From Kalaharituber pfeilii (Eukaryota; Ascomycota; Pezizomycetes; Pezizales; Pezizaceae), in contig WHUZ01000010.1 of assembly GCA_015179045.1 (NCBI GenBank), positions 992,001 to 1,056,000 of the forward strand: DNA of 64,000 nucleotides, read 5' to 3'. This document shows, in pieces, positions 46,697 through 56,469 of the stretch (positions within the stretch are counted from its first letter, which is position 1; each line of letters opens with the position of its first letter). The notes below the pieces were generated by a model. The model was not told the origin of the DNA and did no database searches. It saw only the letters and a list, made by a program, of their open reading frames with translations. A program made the translations under genes and the position numbers.

Positions 46697-47205
46697 AAAT
46701 AGTGTGCGCAAATGGGTGAGTCGGGGCGGGTTTTGCCCCCCTACGACCTGCCGACAACCCGCCCCGCCCCATCGGCCTCTTTGGCCAACCCGTCCACGGG
46801 GCCTCGCGGGGCCCTGTGTTGGTGCCAAGCCACATATATCGGCCACATATAATGTAGTCACGGCGACTATATATGGCAAGCATATATGGCTGCTAATACA
46901 GCCATTTCGGCACACATATATGGCTGCTAATACTGCCATTGCGGCAAGCATATCTGGCTGCTGATACTGCCGTCGTGGCGGGCATATATGGCTGCTGATA
47001 CTGCCATTGCGGCGAGCATATACAGCTGCTGACACTGCCGTCGTGGCGGGCATATATGGCTGCTGATACTGCCATTGCGGCGAGCATATACAGCTGCTGA
47101 CACTGCCATCGTGGCGGGCATATATGGCTGCTTATACTCATCGCGGGTTTTTGCGGGTTTCGTAGGGCCCCGCGGGCGGGTTCTCCGACCCATTTGTGCA
47201 CCCTA
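46697..47205 (-). mobile_element. MITE-like GC-rich element with internal 34-bp minisatellite
   Basis: The left end GTGTGCGCAAATGGGTGAG and the inverse of the right end GGGTGCACAAATGGGTCGG agree over about 16 bases. Between them lie a GC-rich block (GGGTTTTGCCCCCCTACGAC, GCCCCATCGGCCTCTTTGGC) and about eight 34-base units such as GCGGGCATATATGGCTGCTG then ATACTGCCATTGCG. A partial inverse copy is at 45,060-45,440. No protein is encoded; long minus-strand frames are repeat artefacts. Confidence 0.65.
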
Positions 47206-47994
47206 CCCCAAAATCTAGAAATGGACAGGTGAACTCTAATAGGGATATGTAATTAGTGAAAGAGCTATATGAGCTATTTCTCTTTTATAGACCTCTAGAG
47301 ACTTACTTGTTGCAAGCTCTTTTTCAGAGTCTAACATAATACCAGTAAACAAAAATTGATCTTGTTGCTGCAGTACAATTAGTTAGAAACAAAGTAGAGA
47401 GTAGATTAGATAGAGATAGAGTAGAATTAGAGATGAGTGGATTTAGAGTAACCAATTAGGTCTGGTGTTGATGAGTTTAGAGATATGTAAACATGCAGTT
47501 ATGGTTGTGTAGATTATAATACTAATAATATGTAACTGGAACAAGCTATCAGAATTTGCATAGCGCAACCGGGTCAAGATCTCTCAGATGCTCCTGGCGG
47601 AGTCCAACCATTTTCCTGAAACTCCACTTAGGCAGTCTGCTTATAAGACTATATTAGAATTACAATCTAATTTTACAAATATAAGATTGGTGGTTTTGGG
47701 ACACTAGGTTGGCATAGAAACATAGCGGCATTCATGTACTTACTATTTTATATCGGGAAACGATCGCCTACCTAGAAACGACGCGCATCTTGGCATGCCT
47801 CATGATAAACCATTTTCACAATATCTTTGGCAACTTATATGCCAGTAACATCAAATAAAGTGATATAGATACAATGATGTCGGGACAACATTATCTACAT
47901 ATTCTATTGCTTATATTCAATATCAAGCTCTTGCTATATCAATAAATATGTCAACAGATCAATTTAACCCCTCTCCCTCTTGCCCTCCTACATA
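47206..47994. other. Intergenic DNA, no supported gene
   Basis: AT-rich, with weak GATAGAGATAGAGTAGA-type repetition at 47,395-47,440 and the inverse partner of 45,683-45,735 at about 47,571-47,625. No gene seen. Confidence 0.5.
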
Positions 47995-48752
47995 TTGTTA
48001 GTTAAATAGTACTAACATCTATGCTCTTATAGCTGCTGTCACTCACTAATGGCCATAGTATATGGTGGCATATGCTATAGGGAGGTAGGATACTTCAAGC
48101 TCTATTCGCGAGTCTAAAAGTGAGCAATTGCAGCTACTATAGCTATACCAATTTATACTTAGTTATAATAAATAGAAGGTGCAGAGGCTGAACATACTGT
48201 TATATACTCTACAGCTCCTTACAAGATTAATATAGGCACCTTTAGACGCTCCTAGTTTACCAATTGAAGATGATATACTCATTCCCAGCTGATATCTCTA
48301 AGAGTATAAGACATGCAGTCAAGCGGATCCCCCTAGCAAAAACCCTCACAGCTCAACCATAATTGCACGAATATGAATTCTGAGAAAGAATTTGGATTCT
48401 CTGATGTTTACTTATGTAACCCACTATTTTTTCTTAATTTTTTTGCTCATTTTAATATTTTTTTTGTGATTTTATTGAATAGTACTAACAGGTGATACAA
48501 GGGGTGCTCGGATACATGTCTCACAATTTACGGCAGCCGCTGTCTCACATGAGCTGCTGCTGCCAAACCTCAGATTTGCTTCCTAAACCGGATTGCCATT
48601 CCTAGCTATTAGATATGCCCTCGACGGCTCGCTGCTCAGCTCACAATCCCCACCCCCAGATATACCCTCAAGCTCGAATATACTCTCCAAACCAGTTCAC
48701 CACCGCTCTCAACACTCTAAGTCAAAGTCAAATTCAGCTGCTGAAGTACTGG

Positions 48753-48958
48753 CAGTTGTGTGGGCGGCCGGTGGAGCGCGCGAAAATGCAAAAAATGTAC
48801 GCGCATATGAAATGCGATTATGCGCATATGCGACGCAAGCGATATGTGAGCCGACGCTGGCAGGTGGCATCGCAATTGCATAAATGAGTACTATATGAGC
48901 TACGCAGTCTTTTTGGCCTGGCGGATGGTAACTCTCTGCATTTACCACCTCCGTTACA
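48753..48958. mobile_element. Left-truncated solo LTR family A
   Basis: TGTGGGCGGCCGGTGGAGCG through CATTTACCACCTCCGTTACA matches 37,308-37,520. The first ~24 bases of the LTR are missing and the left side joins the transposon sequence abruptly, so a deletion removed this LTR end together with the transposase region. Confidence 0.75.
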
Positions 48959-48959
48959 A

Positions 48960-49018
48960 GCCCTGCCATGGCGAACAGCTGCAAGCGGGGTTACGTGAGA
49001 CAAAAAAAGAAAAAAAAA
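48960..49018 (+). mobile_element. 59-bp LINE tail with 12-bp target duplication
   Basis: The insert CCCTGCCATGGCGAACAGCT through an A/G-rich tail is flanked by CCTCCGTTACAA (48,948-48,959) and CCTCTGTTACAA (49,019-49,030). The body matches the 3' end of the LINE at 18,498-18,540 and the insertion at 55,750, which share CCCTGCC(A/G)TGGC and GCTGCAAGCG(G/A)GGT. Confidence 0.75.
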
Positions 49019-49873
49019 CCTCTGTTACAAACTCGAGGTTGGAAAAAACTATCATCTGAATGAGTCCTGGATCGAAATTATCTTAATACTCGACTATGAC
49101 AGTTGGAAGGTCAGAAAAATGTGAATGATTATCATATTGACCTTGATTCAGACTCTAATAACTCTCCTGGGTCTTCTGTAGATGGTCCGAACCAAAGTAC
49201 TCGGCTTACTACTAATATACTAGAAGTTAAAGGGGGGGGGGGTCAACTACTAGTAGGAAAGGAGGAAAATGGCAGGCTAGAGGGCAAGAGAGTGGTAAAA
49301 GGGGACGAACTAGGGCTGCAAAAGATACAGATAATAAGATAGTAGTAAAGTCAATAGCATTATCTGGAGCTACTGACTCCTGGCCACCACCACCCCCTTC
49401 TTCTACACTTGAGAAAGTAATTCAGTAAATGCAGCAGTTGCAGCAGCTAGTTTCAGGCCTTGCAAATAGAGCTGTAAGTTTTTCTAGCCTATATTACATA
49501 TGCTATCATATACTAATGACTAACTCTTACTATAGGAAAGATAGATATAGACCTATTAATAGATAATATGCAGAAGGTTGGGGAGGGGAGTAGTAATTTA
49601 ACATTGTTAATGCATATATTGATATAGCAAGTGAACCATTGTTGACAGAATTGATACAATATGTTAGAATTGTACTATCAGCTATGCTGTACATATAACT
49701 GTTTACTGTAAGCTACTAGCATGTCTGTTGCACGAGATATAGCTAAATGTAGTATCTCCAGCAGGCGTGCCAAGAAACATCGTATCCCGGTCGACGGAAA
49801 ATGTGCGATAGCCAGGCACCGTCGGGGACATTAAATAATAACAAGCTAGATCGTATCCCGATATAAAACAGTA

Positions 49874-50451
49874 GGCGGAATCTAGTCTCGCGGGCGGAAC
49901 TAACACATGCTGCGACATGGCCCTTGGCGGCGTAATATATTCCAGGCCCTCTTCTGAGGCGAGTGCGCAAATGCCATACGAGCTTACTAAGCAGAATAGG
50001 GTCTGGTTTGCGAGACTAAATTGTTATGGTGGTTATGATGAGGGTTGTTCTCGTGCCCAGACTCTCTTAAATAATTTGCGAAAGGAAGATATGGTTAAAC
50101 TACAGATTACGAGTTAAAATGCGGTGGGATACAGTTAATTAATTCAGATAGAATAACCCCAAAATTCATTAGTGGTAGACATCATTTATCTATGGTAAAG
50201 TAAATGAAACATTATTACATTTCATATCCCTGTACTTCTAACCAGTTGAGGCCAGCAATTGATGACCGGTCCAAATGCAAAAAGCTAAAGCTGGTATCAT
50301 AATTGTAGCCTCATTCACCGTTACGTTAAGCGCAGGTCAGTTCACAATAACACACAGAAGGAAATGGCTCATGCTTGCGAGGCCCGATCGAGAGGTATGC
50401 GGCAGCGAACGATGAAGTGGAATCAGGCCATATTAGAGAGAAGACCCCAAA
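49874..50451. other. Intergenic DNA with a shared 50-bp motif
   Basis: 50,048-50,092 (GTTCTCGTGCCCAGACTCTC, TTAAATAATTTGCGAAAGGA) repeats 25,949-26,000. No complete gene. A 66-codon frame at 49,917-50,117 crosses this repeat. Confidence 0.45.
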
Positions 50452-50665
50452 TGCCGACACTAGTGATACCGATACTGCTGATACCGATACTGCTGATGCC
50501 GATATTGCTGATGCCGATACTGCTGATGCCGATACTTCTGGTGCCGATACTGCTGATGCCGATACTGCTGATGCCGTTACTTCTGATGCGGATACTGCTG
50601 ATACCTGTACTGCTAACGCCTGTACTGCTGATGCCTGTACTGCTGCCGCTGCAGTTACTCCTGCT
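50452..50665 (+). repeat. 15-bp minisatellite GATACTGCTGATGCC
   Basis: About 14 units of GATACTGCTGATGCC with variants. In one plus frame this gives an Asp-Thr-Ala-Asp-Ala repeat within 50,375-50,710. That frame starts at a non-standard codon and is flanked by no domain. A similar Ala/Asp/Gly/Lys low-complexity insert occurs inside the transposase at 20,129-20,245, so both may be repeats grown inside former genes. Confidence 0.8.
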
Positions 50666-50946
50666 GGTAATAGTAAAGAAAAATTTGCTAACTCACAAAA
50701 CACTATGTAATTAACACGCAAAGTCAATGCAATCACACAATGTAGGGAAGAGGTAGTAGCAATAGAAGGGACACGACCATATAAATGCTGTGTTCGATTG
50801 GTACTGTATGCGATGGGGACAGCTGCGTCAGTCTCGAGCCTGAGCAGCGTGCCCCAACTACGCCAAGACACCAGACGGCCGAAAGCCGCGCACATATGAT
50901 AATTACAAAGCATGATTATTAAGCGCAAAAATAACCGTAACAGCAA
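50666..50946. other. Intergenic, MITE-family words
   Basis: 50,899-50,940 is the inverse of 14,352-14,393 (TTATTTTTGCACTTAATAAT), linking it to the MITE at 14.3 kb. No gene. The motif CTACGCCAAGACAC near 50,858 recurs at 56,880. Confidence 0.45.
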
Positions 50947-51267
50947 TAGGGGATTTTGCAAGCGACTTGGGATTGCGACTTGGGTAAAATTCTTGCCGGT
51001 AGCGTTCAATCTGACCTGTTGCGGCTCAACTGGGGGTGCATTTCGAGTGGTTAAGAGGTAGAGTTTGGCTGGCATTTCTTGCTTCACAACTTGCTTGAGA
51101 AGCCATTTTTACTGATTCTAACGATAGAGGAGTGTCTGAACATACTATAGCTGGAAGCGCATTATAAAAAAATGATTTGGCAAGTTATCTTCAGCCATAA
51201 ACACTTCGTTGCTACGGCAACTTTGCTTAATAATTACTCTAGCACGGCATCTTGCAAAATCCCTCTA
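50947..51267. mobile_element. 321-bp MITE, GGATTTTGCAA-terminus family
   Basis: Left end TAGGGGATTTTGCAAG, inverse of right end TAGAGGGATTTTGCAAG. The right subterminal part (GTTGCTACGGCAACTTTGCTTAATAATTAC) is shared with the sequences just before CRN gene 1 and with 14,290-14,420. Non-coding. Confidence 0.7.
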
Positions 51268-51603
51268 TTATTGAATAATAGAGCAAATCCCAGGGTGACT
51301 CCAGGATGTTCTGGCTTGTGCCCCCAACAAAAATATATGAGGGTAGCGCAAGTGGATATTAGTAACGCTTCTGGGCAATCAAAATAGACAACATTTTTGC
51401 TAGTTCAAGTTGTTGCTGGTGTAATGATCGAAATTGATGGGTCTCATTATTCACTCATCCCTAACGGTGTTCCAAAGCCTTAGGATCTTCCTGGAGTATT
51501 GTAATCTATGAGGTTTTGATACGTAGACCGGAATTGATCGCAATTATCAAAATTCAATTTGAATAAAATTTGAAGAATATAGGGCAGTGTAAAAAGCGGT
51601 AGG
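51268..51603. other. Short intergenic stretch
   Basis: No supported gene, repeat or site. Confidence 0.5.
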
Positions 51604-52247
51604 TGGAGGGATTTTGCAACCCTGCAGGAATCAATTCACGGACAGCAACGGAGCTGAATTGGTTTAGCGACTGACATGAGTCCCCAGTCCTCTGAAGTCC
51701 ACCCACTGCTAGCGCGGACTTAATATAAGTCCACTCTGTAAGCGCGGACGTAATTCAGAATCAACCACAACAAACAACTACAAGAGGGCAAGTTTCTCGT
51801 GAGGAACCCTATGAATACGTGCATCGAGCTCTCTTATGCAGCACTTGGAGAGTAGATGCATCATATATTGCATATTCAGTGTCAATTCTGCTAGTAGTAT
51901 AAAAAATGATAAACATATCAAAGTATCAAATAAAATTAAAGTGAATTAAAAATATTTGGTGCATTCAAAAATGTCTTTCCTACACTTGATATAGTATCCA
52001 TACATGTTGCTGACATTATATCAAGTTCAAAGGGAATACTCTAGTAGTACTGTATATTGGCATTTGTGTGGCCATTCAAGTTGCATATTCATAGTGAAGT
52101 TAATGATTATGAAGTGACATTCCTGCATCACGTGGAGTTCTATTCTAAACAACTCTTGTACCGTACACTTTGGGGTTACTTCGTCTTACCCTTGTTGATT
52201 TGAATTAATTCCTGCTGGGGTACGTACAGGGTTGCAAAATCCCTCTA
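51604..52247. mobile_element. 644-bp MITE, GGATTTTGCAA-terminus family
   Basis: The left end TGGAGGGATTTTGCAACCCT and the inverse of the right end TAGAGGGATTTTGCAACCCT agree at 19 of 20 bases, plus one more matching G. The interior is AT-rich and has no transposase. It ends 15 bases before the solo LTR at 52,262. Confidence 0.8.
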
Positions 52248-52261
52248 TTGGGGGCTGCAGC

Positions 52262-52672
52262 TGTCACGGATCATGATCAGTTACCCTGAACTGTACTACA
52301 ACTGTACTAAGGCCGACTGGGTTCAACGAATCTCATTACCCGCCCACTAGCACAGTTTTGGATAACAGAATTGTGCTGAAGGCATGGCGCTTAAGGAATT
52401 ACGCTTTTTGGATAACATCAATCATGCTGAAGGCACGGCGCTTAAGGAAGCTTTTCTATATCTCTCTGTTTCTGTGTTGCACTTTCCTGTATATAAAGAC
52501 TCCTTTCCACCCCGTAGTCTAGGCCCCTCAAGCAATAAAACATATACTCTCCTGACCATACTCTTTCCTCTACAAGCAGCGTTCTGCTCAAACTTGTGAG
52601 CACTGCGTGACCCGCCTGACTCGATCTGCGACTCAGCGCCGGCTAATAGCCCCGCGAGGCCGGTCCGTTACA
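52262..52672 (+). mobile_element. Solo LTR family C, 411 bp, GCAGC target duplication
   Basis: Begins TGTCACGGATCATGATC and ends GGCCGGTCCGTTACA, flanked by GCAGC at 52,257-52,261 and 52,673-52,677. Near the 3' part CAATAAAACATATAC could be a polyadenylation signal, as in LTR R regions. A 50-base internal tandem duplication lies at 52,353-52,455 (GCTGAAGGCA(T/C)GGCGCTTAAGGAA). No internal coding region remains. Confidence 0.85.
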
Positions 52673-53090
52673 GCAGCCCTCAATTGCTCGGGAGATCTGC
52701 CAACGTTGCTACGGAAACGACACTAATAGCTGTGACGCAGTCATCTCTCCCCGTTGACATCCCTAGAATTTGCTATTCTAAACATTCCGCTTCCATCTCT
52801 TGTGTTCAACCTCTCAACCTTCGCCCCCATCTCTTCTATTCTTCTCACTCATCCCCGCCTACCGATCCCACATCTTCCCACTCATCCCTCCATCTCCTCC
52901 TCCTTCCCACTCGACCCTCCATCTCCCCCTCCTTCCTCCCCCTCCTCGCTTCTGCTCCCCACTAGTCTCATCCCAGCTCCTCACCACCACTCTCTTCTAG
53001 CAGCCTACTCCATTTATAAGTCGAGCGAGCAACCTTCTCCTCTTCTTAACTATTTGTCCATCAGTCAGTCAAAGCAACCAATAGACCATC
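52673..53090 (+). promoter_or_regulatory. Upstream region of CRN gene 2
   Basis: Strongly pyrimidine-rich (CCATCT, CTCCTCC, TTCCCACTCGACC) and longer than the leader of CRN gene 1. From about 52,970 on, it matches 39,960-40,084 closely, including ACTCCATTTATAAGTC and the CAGTCAGTCAAAGCAAC just before the ATG. 52,785-52,860 matches the orphan fragment at 34,112. Confidence 0.6.
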
Positions 53091-54555
53091 ATGGCAACTG
53101 CAAGTGAAGCTTGGTTTAAGCTCATCAACCCTGAAAGCAGCTGGAGCACAGTGTCACTGGAAGGAATTGAATATGTGGACCACCTCAAGGAAGCAATCAA
53201 AAAGAAAGTGGCACCTAAATTAGATGCTTATTCTATTATCGACCTCACTATCAAGGCTAAATATGATGACAAGGACCCTGAAAATGCAGTGGAGCTTGAT
53301 CCTGAGGATGATCTTAAGAAAGTTCTTGAGCGAGTTGGGAGACAGGATTCCCCAGTTGTGTCTTTCGCTAAGAACATTCGGCTTTTTGTCTTTCTTCCAC
53401 TGGTCTCTCCTGCTATGAGTTCCGAACTAGCCAAGTCTGTCCATGGTACGTACTTTTTCTAGCCTAAGGTCAGTGAAATAGTTCTTTAACCCTGCATGTT
53501 TGATTACAGAGTTCGACGTCACCATCGTTAGTCCGAAACGAACAAAGAGCTTCAAGTGGACCGTGAATATCGAACACGCGACTCTTGACGACTTTAAAGA
53601 TTCCATACGTGTCGAGTCTAAGACACCTGCACTTGAGGATGATGGAGCAGTACTCAGCATATTAAATGCCAGTGGAAAACACACACTTCGCAATGATCAT
53701 GACCTCCGTCAAATACTCCACCGCTCCGTGTCAAAAAGCAGCTTCAAGTTTACTGTAGTTATTGAGACGCCATCGAAGGCCTTTAATGAATGGATCTTCC
53801 GCAAAGTGTGCGAGCTCTATGATCTTAGCAGTAGCCTAAAGCCGGACATTGATGTCTTCCCTGCTTTCTCATGTGGTTCTGCTGATCTAAATAGTAATAA
53901 GGCTACAGTTGCTGTTAAGCACTTGATGGCCGAACTAAAACTTCGTCAAGAGGTTACTCCCCTCAATGAGGCATACGAAGCGACAAAGTCCATTTATTCT
54001 TACTGCTATCTAGCTTCTGGAGTCTCGTTTTACAAAGATAACTTCAAGCTTATACCAGAAAAGCCTGTCGAGGGACACAATGGGTACAGCAACTATGATT
54101 ATGCAATAGAGTGCCGTTCGACTGAACGGATCCTTGGTGTGATCGAAGTCAAGAAGGAAGACTTTATGAAGGGCTTTGCGCAGGCGTGTGTACAGCTGGA
54201 ATCATCCTTGACAGACCGTAAACGCAAGGCGAAAGAAATCAATGGTGGGCAAGATGTGGACAAGGTGTTTGGAATTGTTACTGATGCATCTGAATGGTAT
54301 TTTATGGAATGCACCCTGGAAGATGAGGAAAAGCCATTGTTTAAGCTATCGAAACCAGTCCTCATTGGGTACGATGACGAGTTTATGGAAATTCAGGTAA
54401 AAAAAGTGCTTGCTCATATTGTATGGCTGTTGGATGAGGCACAAAAGCCAGTGGAAGCATCACAAATTCAAGTTGAGGGGGAATTGAGGAAAATAAAAAG
54501 GGTGAGGCCGTTAGTTGAACTTGCAGAGAAGTCAGGTACTGTAGATAAGTTTTAG
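53091..54555 (+). CDS. CRN (Crinkler) protein 2: two header-like domains + PD-(D/E)xK nuclease
   Basis: Two exons (53,091-53,445; 53,510-54,555; intron GTACGT...TTACAG) give 466 residues. Residues 1-104 are a CRN ubiquitin-like header, 91 of 104 identical to CRN protein 1. Residues 119-215 (FDVTIVSPKRTKSFKWTVNI ...) look like a second, diverged ubiquitin-like domain with the same W/F-x-V-x(2)-E...DDFKDSI layout. The C-terminal 250 residues carry a restriction-endonuclease-fold signature: SNYDYAIEC (Asp315), then GVIEVKKEDF (Glu331, Lys333) and a downstream QACVQLE helix, the D-x(n)-ExK-Q pattern. There is no kinase. CRN proteins with REase-like C-termini are established in fungi. No signal peptide is visible. 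The open frame is intact. Confidence 0.85.
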
Positions 54556-55749
54556 CATAGTGTGGTCAGTCGTTAAAGTCATGTTATCATTTACGAGGGC
54601 AACAATTGAGAAACAGCATACTTAACCACAGCTGATGACCAACCCTCCAGCTGAAGTGAAATAGATGAGAGCATATGACTGCAAACAGTTATGCCTCCAG
54701 TGCTCTCTAAAATTGAACTACGTCATGCATTGAAAGGGCCGAGCATTTCCTGTCAATTTTCCCAGCCCTCGCTGCAGCGCGGGCGCGCCTCACACCCCAC
54801 ATCCGGGGGGTGTAATACTACCTAGTCTGCTATTCAGCTAAGAAAAATTACATCCTGTCATCACATCCCCTCTCGAACGAAGCAATGTTAATAATATAGC
54901 AGGATAGTAATTGTACCACTTGAATACCTCAAAATCACTGTTACTAATCTCTTGCTCAATTTATAGCAAGCATGATAGTATAGCAGCAAAAAGTATAAGC
55001 AAGCGTAGTAGCAGCATAGCATAGTGACATACACAATTTATAGCAAGCATGGCGGCATCGAAGCATGTTAACGATATAGCATGATGAGAATGTATTTTGC
55101 ATGCATGTCATGAAGTATAGTAAGTGTGATGGCAGCATAGTACCATGATTACTATGTGCAGTATGGTGAGTATTTGAGTGACGCTATAATTTTATGAAAT
55201 TGAGTTGGTTGGGGGGGGAGCTGGGGGGGGGAGCAGTTGGGGGGAAGCAATGAAAAGCGAGGGGGAGCTGGGGGAAGGGGGGTATGGGAATAGGAGCACG
55301 GTGATATGGAGAGTCTCCCGGTCGGGAGGCCAGTTACTTCTAGTAAAACATGTTCCAAACCAGTCTCACACAAATTCTATACGTACTCATTTACGATATT
55401 TGAACTCTCTTCGAACTCTCTTCAATTATATATAATTCTTTAATTCTTCCTTCATGCGACTTTTCCATTCTCGGCAAAAGTGAAGCCTGGAGTTCATCCG
55501 ATTCGGTTTCAAAAAGTGAATAGATAATTCTTTCCTGACATAGTAATATTATTTCTTGATTTCAAAAATTCCCAGTTCGCAGGTAGGCGTAATTTGTTAC
55601 AAACCTACTATTCCCAAACCTGGCTTACTCTCTCTCCTCCCTTCTCTTTTGAACTAACCCCTGATGTAGTTCACTCTCAATAACCTATCCATCATATCTT
55701 CGCCTTCTCGTTTTCTTCTCATTGTGTTTTATTCTCATATGGACAATAT
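54556..55749. other. Intergenic DNA with dispersed repeats
   Basis: 54,960-55,160 contains irregular AGCAAGC/GCAGCATAGCATA(G) repeats. 55,087-55,340 matches 33,240-33,415. G runs lie at 55,212-55,236. No gene supported. Confidence 0.5.
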
Positions 55750-55812
55750 GGCCCTGCCATGGCAAACAGCTGCAAGCGGGGTCATGTGATATTAAAATAT
55801 ATATATATATAT
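55750..55812 (+). mobile_element. 63-bp LINE tail with 13-bp perfect target duplication
   Basis: ATATGGACAATAT occurs at 55,737-55,749 and again at 55,813-55,825. Between them is the LINE 3' end CCTGCCATGGCAAACAGCTG, GCAAGCGGGGTCATGTGATA, here with an (AT)n tail in place of poly-A. It is the same family as 48,960 and 18,043. Confidence 0.8.
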
Positions 55813-55883
55813 ATATGGACAATATATATACTTACCCGGACCGATTTCCCAATTTCTATAGCCTTTGCAGCAATATTATCCAC

Positions 55884-56469
55884 CTATCCAGCAAGCTGGG
55901 ATCCGTCAAAACTTCTTAGCACTACCAGTTCTATTTCATGGGTATCTATATCATAAACCACTACATTATCAGTAGTATTAGCTACTAACTGCAGCCGGTT
56001 TATATCAAGCAGCCCTACTGAATACTTGTTATGCCGCCTATCAGCAAGAGTATAATTTTCCATATAGTGTACCCAATCTGTAAAAGTAGTAGAGGTTTCG
56101 GCAACCCAGGTACCAGTAGCAGGATAGGGTACTGGCAGGCGCTTCAAATAATAGGAAGCTACTGTAGTAGAAGCAGTTCTACTACCAATGCCTGCACTTT
56201 CCAGTACCTCCCTTCGGTGCATGCACTTCTTCTCCTTCAATTTTTTCACCAATAATAACAAAATCCTGCGCAGCACTATGCTGCAAAGGAACGTCACCCT
56301 TTTGCAAATATGTAAAAAGGTCCCGCCGGTACCTCTGGATATCCTGCCCACAGAAAAAATCCTGCAAGGCCCTGCATAGTAACCTATCGGCAGCATCAAA
56401 TGTATACCCAGTAATACTAGGTACCTCCCACTGCTGCAAGAAATTCTCTATAGGTAATCCACTAGACAT
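55884..56469 (-). pseudogene. Possible frameshifted gene, unrecognised
   Basis: On the minus strand an ATG-started frame (56,469 down to about 56,190) encodes a protein-like sequence (PIENFLQQWEVPSITGYTFD ... FVIIGEKIEGEEVHAP). An overlapping second frame then continues with equally protein-like sequence (TASTTVASYYLKRLPVPYPA ... YDIDTHEIELVVLRSFDG) to a stop at 55,884. One frameshift between about 56,190 and 56,240 would join them, giving about 190 residues. No family is recognised. It could be a degraded lineage-specific gene, a transposon-borne gene or chance. Confidence 0.35.

Larger units (their letters stand above)
47995..49873 (+). mobile_element. Internally deleted transposon copy B
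   Basis: Matches copy A (17,721-21,574) at both sides: 47,995-48,752 corresponds to 17,721-19,106 without the LINE insertion, and 49,031-49,873 corresponds to 20,798-21,574. The transposase core is missing. In its place are a left-truncated solo LTR of family A (48,753-48,958) and a LINE tail (48,960-49,018). Near the right end a 54-base stretch (49,797-49,851) is absent from copy A. Confidence 0.75.

Noticed and set aside
46655..47201. Minus-strand frames of 88-132 codons rich in Ala, Cys and Tyr
   Set aside because: Read-through of a 34-bp minisatellite in several frames.
50326..51087. 253-codon minus-strand frame with Ser-Ala-Val repeats
   Set aside because: Mainly the antisense of the 15-bp minisatellite, crossing a MITE end, so not a gene.
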